A stretch of DNA of 64,000 nt, taken from assembly GCA_035536185.1 (NCBI GenBank), contig DATLOM010000028.1, positions 1 through 64,000 on the forward strand, in the 5' to 3' direction. The notes under the pieces were generated by a model that ran no database searches, was not told the DNA's origin, and saw nothing but the letters and a program-made list of their open reading frames with translations. Position 1 is the stretch's first letter. Each line of letters begins with the position of its first letter. Of this stretch, positions 17,677 to 26,405 are shown one piece after another. The position numbers and the translations under genes were made by a program. The stretch is from GCA-2861595 sp035536185 (GTDB lineage Bacteria > Actinomycetota > Acidimicrobiia > Acidimicrobiales > GCA-2861595).

Positions 17677-17830
17677 AGTGGGTCTCTCGGTCGGTCAGAG
17701 GTCAGATTTCAGCAACGGACTCCCAACTTCCACCGCCGGTTCCCAGAAATAGCCATATCGGACCGGTCATGGCCGATTCGTCCTACGGTGACGGTCCGCG
17801 GGGCCGGTGGCCCCCAGGAGAGGAGGTCCG

Positions 17831-18115
17831 ATGAAGTTCCTGGTCATCTGGAACGTGGAGCTGGCCCGGGTGTCGACGGAGATGATGAAGGCCGTCCTGA
17901 CCATGCCCGACTACGCCAAGCCCCTGGAGGAGCAGGGCAAGGTCGTCGGGCGCTACCACATCGTCGGGTCCCACGGCGGTGCGTGGATCTACGACGTCGA
18001 CTCCAACGACGAGCTGGAGATGCTGCTGGCCCGCTCGCCGGTCTACAACTTCTCCCACTTCAAGGTCTACCCGCTGGCGGACATGACGGCGCTGCCCCTC
18101 CAGTCCAAGGACTGA
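17831..18115 (+). CDS. Small muconolactone-isomerase-like protein
   Basis: A 94-residue protein, MKFLVIWNVELARVSTEMMK and onward, ending in VYPLADMTALPLQSKD. The beta-alpha-beta pattern and the tail (NFSHFKVYPLADM) resemble the muconolactone delta-isomerase family of dimeric ferredoxin-like folds. No aromatic-degradation genes are nearby, so the substrate is unknown. A very strong ribosome site, AGGAGAGGAGG, precedes ATG 17831. The next gene converges on it 18 bases downstream. Confidence 0.75.
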   Translation: MKFLVIWNVELARVSTEMMKAVLTMPDYAKPLEEQGKVVGRYHIVGSHGGAWIYDVDSNDELEMLLARSPVYNFSHFKVYPLADMTALPLQSKD

Positions 18116-18118
18116 GGC

Positions 18119-18133
18119 CCGCCCCGGGGGCGG
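18119..18133. terminator. Possible bidirectional terminator hairpin
   Basis: A near-perfect palindrome, CCGCCCCGGGGGCGG, fills the 18-base gap between two convergent stop codons (18115 and 18134). It would form a short, very GC-rich hairpin in either transcript, but no T-tract follows. A terminator role is inferred from position. Confidence 0.3.
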
Positions 18134-19186
18134 TCAGGGTCGAGCAGCCTCCCCCACGCCCGAGGCGACCTCGCGCACCCGGCCAGCGGAACTGTCGGGC
18201 GCCAGCGTCGGCGTCGGGCCCCCGGCCCCGTCGGCCATGCCCTCGAGCATCTCCCGGAGCGCCTCCACACCCGAGAATCGCGGCTTCCAACCAAGCTCTT
18301 TTTGGGCGCGGGTGGTGTCGAGCAGCGGCAGCTGCAGCACGAGGTCGAGCAGGGTCGGATCGGCCGGCACCAGATGGAGGTGCCACGCAGTGGCCACCGC
18401 AGCCCGCACGAGGGGGCGGGGCACCGGCAACCGGCGCGCTCCGAACACCTCGGCCAGCGCGGCGGCGTCGATCACGGGATCGGCGGCGATGTTGAACGCC
18501 CCGCGGACGTCGTTCACCAGAGCCAGCCGGAAGGCCTCAGCGGCATCGGCGCTGTGCAGGGCCTGGAACCTCAGGCCCGGCGGGTGGGGCAGGAGGGGGA
18601 GGCGGCCAGGCCGGGCGAGAAAGCCCGGAAGGAGGGGACCGGCGAACAGCCGGCGCTGCTCGCTGGCCGCCGACCGCTTGAAGATGAACCCGGGACGCAG
18701 CCGGACCACCCGTATGTTCGGGTGACGGGCCTCGAAGGTGTCGAGAGCCCGCTCCACGTAGGCCTTCTCCCGGCCGTAGGCCGCGGTGGGCACGCTGTGG
18801 GTGGGCCAGCTCTCGTCCACGTACTGGTCAACGCCCCCAGGCGAGTAGGCGCCGACCGACGAGGAGTACACCAAGGCGCTCACCCCGGCCTCGGCCGCCG
18901 CGGCGAAGACCCGGATGCTGCCCACGGCGTTGGCCTTCCAGGTCAGCTGGGGGCTGTGGGTGGGCTGGAAGAGCCAGGCGAGGTGGACGACGGCGTCGGC
19001 GCCGCGGAAGTGGTGGGTCAGCTCGGAGGTGGCGACATCGGCGGCCACGAAGGTGGTCTTGGGCGGCCGCTCGTGCGGCGGGCGCCGGCAGATCCCGAGA
19101 ATGGAGCTGACCTGCTCCTCCGACCCCAGCGCCTCCACGAGGCTCGTGCCGATGTTGCCTGTCGCTCCGACCACCACGACTCGCAT
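18134..19186 (-). CDS. NAD-dependent epimerase/dehydratase (extended SDR)
   Basis: A 350-residue Rossmann protein. The NAD(P) motif VVVGATGNIGTSLVEAL is at residues 3-19. The substrate-handling region has a catalytic-type Ser-Tyr-Lys set (YSSSVGAYSP, then AAYGREKAYVER, YxxxK). The C-terminal part ends in an LGWKPRFSGVEALREML motif typical of extended SDRs acting on nucleotide sugars or related compounds. A short hydrophilic tail follows. It starts at ATG 19186 and is probably monocistronic. The substrate is not identifiable from sequence. Confidence 0.9.
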   Translation of the reverse strand: MRVVVVGATGNIGTSLVEALGSEEQVSSILGICRRPPHERPPKTTFVAADVATSELTHHFRGADAVVHLAWLFQPTHSPQLTWKANAVGSIRVFAAAAEAGVSALVYSSSVGAYSPGGVDQYVDESWPTHSVPTAAYGREKAYVERALDTFEARHPNIRVVRLRPGFIFKRSAASEQRRLFAGPLLPGFLARPGRLPLLPHPPGLRFQALHSADAAEAFRLALVNDVRGAFNIAADPVIDAAALAEVFGARRLPVPRPLVRAAVATAWHLHLVPADPTLLDLVLQLPLLDTTRAQKELGWKPRFSGVEALREMLEGMADGAGGPTPTLAPDSSAGRVREVASGVGEAARP

Positions 19187-19239
19187 ACCGCAGCCCTACC
19201 CGCCTGGCCTACGGGGCATGTGTCAGAGCCGTTGTGGTG

Positions 19240-20001
19240 TCAGCGGCCGGCGGAGCCGTGCAGCCGGCCGGCAAGCCAGCGGGCATCCTCCACGGCGAAC
19301 CCGGAGTCGTCGTTGTTGAAGTAGGCGTAGACGTCGTACCCCTGCAGGAGCCAGCTGCTGAGGCGCTCGGCCATCCAGAACAGCCCCTCTTCGCCATAGC
19401 GGCCGGCGTAGGCCCGCTCGGTGGCGTTCGGCCCGTGGAAGCGGACGTAGGTCCAGTCCGTCGTGAGCTCCCAGGGGTGGCCGGCCAGCAGGTCGTGGAT
19501 GCAGAGAGCGGCACCGTGGCGGTGGAGGACCTCGTACACGTCGTCGTGGAGCCAGGACGGCTCCCGCAGCTCCACCGCCCACCGCCAGGTCCTGGGCGCC
19601 ACGGTCAGGAACTCGTCCAACCGCTCGGCATTGCGCCTCCACCGGGGCGGTAGCTGCACGAGGGTGGGGCCGGCGGTGGCCCCCAGCCGCTCGACCCGGT
19701 CGAGGTGGTTCGGCAGCCACGACTCGGCATCACGCAGCTTCATGCGGTGGGACCCGAAGGCGCCCAGCTTGAGGCTGTAGACGAACCCAGGCGGGGCCTG
19801 AGCCTTCCAGCCGTCCACCGCCGCCTCGGTGGGGAGACGGTAGAAGGTGTTGTTGATCTCGACGGTGTCGAGCAGGGTGGCGTAGTGCTCGAACCACCGG
19901 CGCTGGGGAAGCGACTCGGGGTACACCGGGCCCCGCCAGTGCTTGTAGATCCACCCCGAGCAGCCGACACGGGCGGTGCCGGCGGCCAGTGGCGAGCTCA
20001 T
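19240..20001 (-). CDS. DUF72 family protein (YecE-like TIM barrel)
   Basis: A 253-residue DUF72 protein. The hallmark start VGCSGWIYKHWRGPVYP is followed by NNTFYRLPTEAAVDGWK, FVYSLKLGAFGSHRMKL, VQLPPRWRRNAERL, and a late YAYFNNDDSGFAVEDA motif. The family forms a TIM-barrel fold. Its reaction is not established. ATG 20001 (MSSPLAAGTARVGCSGW) is chosen because the conserved part begins ten residues later. An upstream ATG at 20073 would intrude on the divergent kinase promoter region. Confidence 0.9.
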   Translation of the reverse strand: MSSPLAAGTARVGCSGWIYKHWRGPVYPESLPQRRWFEHYATLLDTVEINNTFYRLPTEAAVDGWKAQAPPGFVYSLKLGAFGSHRMKLRDAESWLPNHLDRVERLGATAGPTLVQLPPRWRRNAERLDEFLTVAPRTWRWAVELREPSWLHDDVYEVLHRHGAALCIHDLLAGHPWELTTDWTYVRFHGPNATERAYAGRYGEEGLFWMAERLSSWLLQGYDVYAYFNNDDSGFAVEDARWLAGRLHGSAGR

Positions 20002-20110
20002 GCCCAACAGCGTGGGCAGAGGAGGCCGCTCGGGGCAACTCCTGGCCGGCCCATCGCCGTGGGGGCCGGCCAAGGTGACGCCGCTCGCCGGATCGGGTAG
20101 GACAAGAGTC

Positions 20111-21946
20111 GTGTCCGTAGACGACGTGGCGGCGAGGCCGGTCGCAGGCCGCTACGAGCTCCGGGAGCTCCTGGGCCAGGGCGGCATGGGCAGCGTCTGG
20201 CTGGCCGAAGACCTCCTGCTCCAGCGCCGGGTGGCCGTCAAGCGGGTCGGTGCCCCCCCGGGAATGACCTCCGAAGATGCCTCGGCGGTCCGCAGCCGGG
20301 TGTTGCGCGAGGCGCGGGCCGCGGCCAGGGTGGCACACGCGCGCCTCGTGACGTTGTTCGACGTGGTCGAGGAGGACGGCATCGTCTACCTGGTCCAGGA
20401 GCTCGTCGAGGCGCCGACGCTCAAGGAGCTGGTGGCCGACCAGGGCCCTCGCCGCCCATCGGAGGCGGCGAGCATCGGGCTGCAGCTGCTGGAGGGTCTC
20501 GCCGCCGCCCATCGCGCCGGCGTGGTGCACCGCGACGTCAAGCCGGCCAACGTGATGGTCCTCGGAGACGGTGGCGTCAAGCTGGCCGACTTCGGGATCG
20601 CCTCCCTGGTGGGCGACCCGCAGCTGACGGCGACGGGCACCATCATCGGGTCGCCCGCCTTCATGTCGCCCGAGCAGGCCACCGGATCGGATGTCGGCCC
20701 GCCCGCCGATCTGTGGTCCCTCGGCGCCACCCTGTACTTCGCCGTCGAGGGTGAGCCGCCCTTCTCCAAGCCCGACGCCCTTTCCACCCTCACCGCCATG
20801 CTTCACGAACCGCCCCGCCCTCCGCGCCGGGCGGGAGCGCTGGCCCCGGTGCTGGAACGGCTCCTGGCCAAGGATCCCGCCGCTCGTGCCGATGTCGCGG
20901 AGGCGGCCGGGCTGCTCCAGGCGGTCACCGGCGATCGGGACCACCACGTCGAGGAAGGCATCGCCGAGATCCCGCCCGCGGGCCAGCCCCCGCCCTTGGC
21001 CGCGACGGGCGAGGCCCGAGCGGGGGCTTCGGTGCCGCCGCCGTCCTCGGCCGTGACGGACGAAGTCCGAGCGGAATCTTTGCGGGAAGGACCGTCCTCG
21101 GCCGAGGTGGACGAAGTCCGAGCCGAGCCTTTGGGGCAAGGGTCGCACCCGGCCGAGGTGGACGAAGGCCGACCCGAGCCTTTGGCACAGGGGCCGCCAA
21201 CCCACGCCAGCCCGACTCCTGCCGATACCCAGGTGCTGCGCCCGGTGGCCGAGCGGTCCGCTGCCGAGCCGCGGAGCCGGCCACGCCGGAGGAGCCCGGT
21301 GGCGGCAATGGCGCTCGTGGCGCTGGCGCTCGTGGGGGCTCTGGCCCTCGCCGCGGCGGCGGGAAGGGATGACGCTCCGCAGGAGGACGGGCAGGCGGCC
21401 GAGACCCGCCGGCCCGCCGAGAACCCGGGACGGGCAGGTGAACCACCGGCTTCACGATCGCCGGAGGCGGTGGCGCCCCCGGCGGAGGCTCAGGCCGGAG
21501 CCCCTGCTGGCTGGAAGAGCCACACCGACCCCGACACGGGCTACCGGGTGTCATACCCGGCGTCCTGGCAGGTGAAGGACAGGGACCGGACTCGGACCGA
21601 CTTCGTGGACCCGCAGACCGGCACCTATCTGCGGGTCGACTGGACGGACCAACCCGGCGACTCACCCGAAGGGGCCTGGGAGGCCCAGTCGAGGAGCTTC
21701 GGGGCCCGCCACCCGAACTACCGGGAGATCCGCATAGATCCCACGACGTACAAGGGCTACCGGGCCGCCCTGTGGGAGTACACGTACGGCCAGGGCGGCG
21801 GCTCCTTCCATGCCTTCAATCTGGGCTTCGTCACCGACGATCACGGGTTCGCCCTCAACTTTCAGGCCCGAGAGGACCGGTGGGCGGAGGTCCAGCCGCT
21901 GTGGGACCAGCTGAAGGCCGGTTTCGAGGTTCCCGCCGAAGACTGA
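20111..21946 (+). CDS. Membrane Ser/Thr protein kinase (PknB-like) with extracellular domain
   Basis: A 611-residue protein. The kinase domain (about 12-272) has GQGGMGSVW, Lys44 in VAVKRV, HRDVKPANVMV (Asp142), DFGIAS and SPEQATGSDV. A charged linker (about 300-365) holds 17-residue repeats. A single TM lies at about 397-418. The extracellular C-terminal domain (about 470-611) contains GYRVSYPASWQVKDRDRTRT, then VDWTDQPGDSPEGAWEAQS, which resembles the lipoprotein/LpqN-type sensor tails of some actinobacterial kinases rather than PASTA repeats. GTG 20111 is chosen because the kinase fold begins at residue 12. A TAGGAC sequence seven bases before it may be a -10 box of a leaderless transcript. 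Confidence 0.93.
   Translation: MSVDDVAARPVAGRYELRELLGQGGMGSVWLAEDLLLQRRVAVKRVGAPPGMTSEDASAVRSRVLREARAAARVAHARLVTLFDVVEEDGIVYLVQELVEAPTLKELVADQGPRRPSEAASIGLQLLEGLAAAHRAGVVHRDVKPANVMVLGDGGVKLADFGIASLVGDPQLTATGTIIGSPAFMSPEQATGSDVGPPADLWSLGATLYFAVEGEPPFSKPDALSTLTAMLHEPPRPPRRAGALAPVLERLLAKDPAARADVAEAAGLLQAVTGDRDHHVEEGIAEIPPAGQPPPLAATGEARAGASVPPPSSAVTDEVRAESLREGPSSAEVDEVRAEPLGQGSHPAEVDEGRPEPLAQGPPTHASPTPADTQVLRPVAERSAAEPRSRPRRRSPVAAMALVALALVGALALAAAAGRDDAPQEDGQAAETRRPAENPGRAGEPPASRSPEAVAPPAEAQAGAPAGWKSHTDPDTGYRVSYPASWQVKDRDRTRTDFVDPQTGTYLRVDWTDQPGDSPEGAWEAQSRSFGARHPNYREIRIDPTTYKGYRAALWEYTYGQGGGSFHAFNLGFVTDDHGFALNFQAREDRWAEVQPLWDQLKAGFEVPAED
21047..21199 (+). repeat. 51-bp in-frame tandem repeat in kinase linker
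   Basis: Three 51-bp units (21047-21097, 21098-21148, 21149-21199) with a weaker fourth copy before them encode 17-residue units of the form AEVDEVRAEPLGQGSHP. They lie between the kinase domain and the membrane helix, so they lengthen the juxtamembrane linker without breaking the frame. Confidence 0.85.
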
Positions 21947-21993
21947 CCCCCAGAGTGCCGCTTTGACGACCCACGATCCGGGTACCTTCCGGC

Positions 21994-23247
21994 GTGCGCG
22001 TGCTGCGGGTGCCGGGGTTCCGGCCCCTCCTGGCCGGCGAGGCCGTCAACGCCATCGGCAACTGGATCGCCCTCATCGCCATCTGGGGCCTGGCCTCCTT
22101 CCGATTCGACGCCGGCGCCGGCGACCTGGCCCTGCTGTTCGTGGTGCTGTCGCTCCCGGGTGCGGTTCTCGGCCCGGTCCTGGGAGTCGCCATCGACCGC
22201 CTCGGGCCCAAGCGGACCCTGATCCTGGCCAACAGCCTCGGCTTCCTCGACGCTCTGGCCCTGACCCAGGCCGAGAGCTACGCCAGCGTGATCGTGCTGG
22301 CCCTGCCCCTCGGGCTCATCGAGGCCTTCGCATCGGCGTCACTCGACGCCCTGCCGCCCCGCCTCGTCGCCGACGAGGACCTGGTCACGGCCAACGCCCT
22401 GTTCGGCGGCGCCCAGGACTTCGCCATCATCGCCGGTCCCGCCATCGCCGCTCTGGTCAACCTCCGGTGGGGCCTCTCCGGCGCCTTCGCCGCCGACGCC
22501 GCCACCTTCCTGGTCGGGCTGGCGGTGGCCGTGCGCCTGCGTGTCGGTGAGCCCGTGGAGGCGGAGAAGCAGTCGGCCTGGCGTGCCCTTCGTGAGGGGC
22601 TGGGGCTGGTGCGCCGGACGGCGGGGTTGCGCTGGACGCTGGCCGTGGCCGGTGTCACGTACCTGCTGTGGGCCCTCTTCGGCGTGCTGGAGCCGTTGTA
22701 CGTCCGCGACGTTCTCGGCCAGTCCGACACGGTCTTCGCCCTCCTGCAGACGGTGTTCGGGGTCGGCCTGGTCGGCGCCGGGCTGGCCGTCGCCGCCCTG
22801 GGCGATCGCATCGCCCGGCCCCGGTACGTCGCGCTGGCGACGGTGCTGTCAGGCGCCACCGCCGCCCTGTACCTGGGCACCCAGTCCCTGGCCGTGGCCT
22901 ACGTGGGCGTCTTCCTCTGGGGCGTGGACGTGGCTTTCTTCTACGTCCCGGCCAAGACACTGCTGCAGCGGTACTCCCCCACCGCCGCCCACGGCCGGGT
23001 GCTGTCGCTCAACCAGTCGTTCGAGCCGCTGGCCGCCATCGTCATGGCGCCCGTGGCCGGCGTGCTGGTGGGGGTCGTCGGCGTCCAACAGTTGGGCATC
23101 GGTGGTGGGGCCGTGGCCGCCGTGGCCGGCGTCATCGCCCTGCGCCTGGCCCGGAACCTGGCCCCGCCCCCGCCACCCGTGGCCGTCGACCCGCAGGCGG
23201 GATCTTCTCGCGACGCCATCGCCCTGGGCGGACCGGCACCGGGCTGA
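21994..23247 (+). CDS. MFS transporter
   Basis: A 417-residue major facilitator protein with 10 to 12 hydrophobic helices. The loop 2-3 motif is VLGVAIDRLGPKRTLILANS (the conserved DRxGxxR pattern). The second half contains ALGDRIARPRYVALATV and WGVDVAFFYVPAKTLLQRYS. The layout is that of the MFS_3/enterobactin exporter-like group, and the substrate is unknown. The start is GTG 21994. There is no Shine-Dalgarno sequence, but TACCTT lies at 21983-21988, five bases before the GTG, with TTGACG at 21963-21968, suggesting a leaderless mRNA despite the short 14-base spacer. Confidence 0.9.
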   Translation: MRVLRVPGFRPLLAGEAVNAIGNWIALIAIWGLASFRFDAGAGDLALLFVVLSLPGAVLGPVLGVAIDRLGPKRTLILANSLGFLDALALTQAESYASVIVLALPLGLIEAFASASLDALPPRLVADEDLVTANALFGGAQDFAIIAGPAIAALVNLRWGLSGAFAADAATFLVGLAVAVRLRVGEPVEAEKQSAWRALREGLGLVRRTAGLRWTLAVAGVTYLLWALFGVLEPLYVRDVLGQSDTVFALLQTVFGVGLVGAGLAVAALGDRIARPRYVALATVLSGATAALYLGTQSLAVAYVGVFLWGVDVAFFYVPAKTLLQRYSPTAAHGRVLSLNQSFEPLAAIVMAPVAGVLVGVVGVQQLGIGGGAVAAVAGVIALRLARNLAPPPPPVAVDPQAGSSRDAIALGGPAPG

Positions 23248-23563
23248 GCTTCAGTGGGAAGGGGCTCAGCGTCGAGCGTTGGTCATTCCCCCCTCTGAGC
23301 CTGCGCGGGCGGGACGAAGCTGGCGGCCGCTTCCATGAGCACCCGGAGGACGACCTGTGGGAAGGGCGGCCGGCAGTTCGCTGTCTTCTCGGCGGTCATT
23401 CCTGCTCCCTCTCCTATTGGTCCTGACCTTGTCGTCCGGGTCCGCCGGCCGATGAAGCCCATTTCCGCCGTGGACATCCCGGCCTAGTCACTGCGGCGGG
23501 CTCGCGCCTCCGTCGTCGTAGGGGCTGATCGAGGAATTTTCCTTGATTTTATTGACTTTCTGC
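23248..23563. other. Intergenic stretch without a convincing gene
   Basis: This is 316 bases between the MFS gene and the promoter of the DUF222 gene. A 64-codon frame on the minus strand (23283-23477) is possible but has no ribosome site or recognisable fold. From about 23530 base composition turns AT-rich, where the next promoter begins. Confidence 0.5.
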
Positions 23564-23593
23564 TTGACTTCAGCAGGCGAACAGGTGTACGAT
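23564..23593 (+). promoter_or_regulatory. Sigma-70-type promoter giving a leaderless mRNA for the DUF222 gene
   Basis: A -35 box TTGACT at 23564-23569, an 18-base spacer and a -10 box TACGAT at 23588-23593. The expected transcription start falls at about 23600, exactly the GTG of the downstream reading frame. No Shine-Dalgarno sequence is present, which fits leaderless initiation. Confidence 0.7.
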
Positions 23594-23599
23594 GATGGG

Positions 23600-24776
23600 G
23601 TGTTGAGGGAGCTGACGGCAGCAGTGGAGGAGCTGGACATTCCGGTGTTCGGCGACGACATCGCCGCGGCCATAGGGCTCATGGACCGCCTCGGGGCCAA
23701 GATCACCAAGGCTGTGGCCGCCTTCGACAATGACGGCATCTGGGCCATCGAAGGCGCCACCTCCATGACGGCCTGGCTGCGCCACCATGCCCGCATGAGC
23801 GGAGGGGCGGCAGCCTCGATGACACGCACCGCCCGGCGCCTCGAGGAGCTTCCCGTGACCTCAGCGGCATGGCTGTCCGGTGAGATGTCTTCGGGCCAGG
23901 TGCAAGCGGTGGTGGCCAACGTGGGCGAGAAGACCCTTGCCATGTTCGCCGAGCACGAAGCCGAGGTGGTCCCCAGCCTGTCTGAGCTTTCGGTGGCCGA
24001 CACCGCTTTGGCCATGCAGGGCTGGGCTGCTCGGGCAGAGGCGCTCTTGGAGCACCCCGAGCCCAAGGAACGGCCACGGGCGCTTCACCTGTCCAAGCTG
24101 ATGGAGGGCCGCCGGCGCCTCGATGGCGATCTCGATGCCGAGGGCGGCTCGGTGGTCGAGACCGCCCTGGGCCTGGCCAGCTCCGAAGACGCCGAGGGCG
24201 AGGAGCCCCGCCGAGCGCCGGGGCGACGCCCTGGTCGACATCTGCCGGTTCTTCTTGGACCACCAGGGAGCCACTCCCGTGGGGCGGGCCCGGCCGCACC
24301 TGAACGTGGTCATCGACTACCACGATCTGCTCGCGGGCCTTCCCGGTGAGCTGGTCGACGGCAGCCCCATCGCTTCTGAGTCGATCGCTTCTTTGTTGTG
24401 CGACTCGGTCTTCCACCGCCTCATCACCAAGGGCCGCTCGGTCATCTTGGACTTCGGAGTGGCCACCAGGGTGGTCTCTGACGGGCTGTTCTCGGCTTTG
24501 GTGCTTCGAGACCGCCACTGTCGCCATCCAGGCTGTGACCGCCCGTCCAAGTGGTGCGAGGCCCACCACGTGATCCCGGTTTCAGAGGGCGGGCCGACCC
24601 ATCTGGCCAACCTCGTCCTCAAGTGCTCCCGCCACCACCACATCGGCCACAAACCGGGGTGGTCCGAGAAGATGGAGCCCGACGGAACGCTGCAGATCAC
24701 CGACCCCTCGGGGCGCACCTTCGTCACCTACCCACCAGGCGTGGTGCGCCTGCAGTTCGGCGGCGCCGCGGCGTGA
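23600..24776 (+). pseudogene. DUF222 / HNH endonuclease protein, frameshifted
   Basis: Two frames together encode one DUF222-HNH protein of about 390 residues. The first part (23600 to about 24206) starts VLRELTAAVEELDIPVFGDD. The second (about 24210-24776) reads RRGDALVDICRFFLDHQG and carries the HNH motif: CRHPGCDRPSKWCEAHHVIP and LKCSRHHHIGHKPGW. Removing one C from the CCCC run at 24206-24209 restores a continuous frame (EE-PAE-RRGD). The break is thus a +1 insertion in a homopolymer: a real slippage mutation, phase variation or a sequencing error. These proteins are abundant in actinobacterial genomes and often repeat-associated. The cellular role is unknown. The GTG start is supported by the promoter just upstream. 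Confidence 0.88.
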
Positions 24777-25076
24777 GCCTGCCCACCGCGGCTCACGCCC
24801 GGGCGCCAAGACCACTGGCGCAGCCGAGAACTGGAAGTCGCGGATTCCTTGGCGTACATGTCGCGGATTCCTTGGCGTACATGTCTCCGCAGCGACTTAC
24901 CGTCGGCAGGTGTGACTAGCTTCGCCGGTTACGTGCGGAGGTCGACGCCGCCCACGAGCGTGCCGGCGAGCAGGAGACCATCCGGTACGGGGCGATACCG
25001 AGCGGCTGGGACTCAGCGGTGAAGCCGGCCTGTTGAGCGTTACCGCGCGGTCGCATCACGGGACTAGAAGAGACGT
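24777..25076. other. Intergenic stretch with a short duplication
   Basis: This is 300 bases between the HNH gene and the low-GC gene. It holds the 23-bp direct repeat at 24838-24883. A short frame around 24930-25035 (RAEVDAAHERAGEQETIRYG and onward, then a stop) looks protein-like but has no start and may be a gene remnant. Confidence 0.45.
24838..24883. repeat. Perfect 23-bp tandem direct repeat
   Basis: Two identical adjacent copies (24838-24860 and 24861-24883) each begin TCGCGGATTCC and end GGCGTACATG. They lie in the gap between the HNH gene and the low-GC accessory gene. The sequence may be a recombination scar or target-site remnant; no flanking element is recognisable. Confidence 0.85.
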
Positions 25077-26405
25077 GTGAGCGAGTCAGAGGCAAGTTCT
25101 TCCAAGCTGCACCGGATCACCACTCGATTTTGGTCGGCCGCTCACATCCGACCGGGAGATCGCATCGTGATCACGCCGAGCTCAGAGACAACGATACCTG
25201 TGCGGGAGGTTGTCTTTCGTAGCGCATATGAGGCTGGGCTGCCTTTGTGGCTGGTAGTGGACACCTACATCGACGCGGCGTCGGTGGAAGAAGCAAATGC
25301 CAAGTACGCAAACGTCGCACCTGACATGGTGGTTTCTCTAGCCGTCGCCTCCAACGCAGCAGTCCTCGACGGCGAAGTGCTCTCGATCTATGAGACAACG
25401 CTTACCACCGAGCCCCATGCGTTCGTCCAGCAGTACCCAAGCGCTGAGGAGCGGTACGGCAATCCCTCGCACCGGCGACCACGTACCGACTTCGTCTGCG
25501 AGGTACTCGCCTGTGGGGGGACGCTCGACGAGCGATTGCAGCGGGCGTTGGGCTTGTATGCCCTTGCCCTGAAAGATTGCCATCCTCACCGTCACGTCAT
25601 TAGTGCGCTCCGCCTATACACGGCGATCGAGAATTTGGGCGAGTACCTCATCCGCCAGTTATCCACTCACCACCATGGCGGGGATCGAGAAGCGTTGGCA
25701 AGATCCTACGGCCTACCTGGCAGAGATGTCAAATTAGAGAATCAACTTCGCGGCTACGTCCGTGGAAAACTGATTCTCGAAAATCAGCAGATGTCACGAG
25801 ATCTTAAGGAGGCACGGAACGGATTCGAGCACGGTTACCTGAACTTCCGAGAAGTCTCACGACTGGTCGAGCCTCACTACTTCCAAGCCATGGCACACGT
25901 GCACGTCCGGTTGCTCAAGGAATTGCCAATTAGTGATCAATGTCGCGACTACTTCGCCGACGAAGGTTTCGATAAACCACTCGGTGCGTGGCAACCGGTT
26001 GTACAGGTCGGTGGCCACTTCTCAACGCAGAACCCGTCGCATTTTGCGGTTGATAGTCCGCTTCTTCTGGTCAATGCTTCATTGCGCGACGTGCATTATG
26101 AGCTCGAATCGCAGGAAGATCACAAGCACACTGGGCAGCTCACTTACACCGTTCACATGCAACCACAAATGCCAGACAGCGTTGTCGCTACCCCGAACAT
26201 GAACCGCTACATCGTGCCTGGCCAAGGAGAGCAATTGGAGCCCACCCTCACCTCAATGAAGCTGAACGACGTCGAAGTCGACCCTCTCAACCGAACAAGG
26301 GATATCCCTGCTCGCACTCTTTCAGATCCCGCATCCACGCAAGAGCCACTCGGGCTCCTCTTTCGGTCCGTCGCATGGTTGAGGCGCAGACTTGGACTTG
26401 GATAG
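25077..26405 (+). CDS. Low-GC accessory protein with a candidate HEPN RX4H motif
   Basis: A 442-residue protein whose coding DNA is clearly poorer in G+C (by eye mid-50s percent) than its neighbours and uses many A/T-ending codons, a sign of recent transfer. No family was recognised outright. Residues about 150-275 are all-helical and include YTAIENLGEYLIRQLS, then KLILENQQMSRDLKEARNGF followed by EHGYLNF. R247-N-G-F-E-H252 fits the RX4-6H catalytic motif (commonly RNxxxH) of HEPN ribonucleases such as ApeA-like proteins. The N-terminal 120 residues may be a beta-rich sensor part. The C-terminal part (about 300-425) also looks beta-rich. Start GTG 25077. A defence or toxin RNase role is inference. 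Confidence 0.7.
   Translation: MSESEASSSKLHRITTRFWSAAHIRPGDRIVITPSSETTIPVREVVFRSAYEAGLPLWLVVDTYIDAASVEEANAKYANVAPDMVVSLAVASNAAVLDGEVLSIYETTLTTEPHAFVQQYPSAEERYGNPSHRRPRTDFVCEVLACGGTLDERLQRALGLYALALKDCHPHRHVISALRLYTAIENLGEYLIRQLSTHHHGGDREALARSYGLPGRDVKLENQLRGYVRGKLILENQQMSRDLKEARNGFEHGYLNFREVSRLVEPHYFQAMAHVHVRLLKELPISDQCRDYFADEGFDKPLGAWQPVVQVGGHFSTQNPSHFAVDSPLLLVNASLRDVHYELESQEDHKHTGQLTYTVHMQPQMPDSVVATPNMNRYIVPGQGEQLEPTLTSMKLNDVEVDPLNRTRDIPARTLSDPASTQEPLGLLFRSVAWLRRRLGLG

Noticed and set aside
23283..23477. Small minus-strand frame before the HNH gene
   Set aside because: No ribosome site, promoter or recognisable fold; too short to call.
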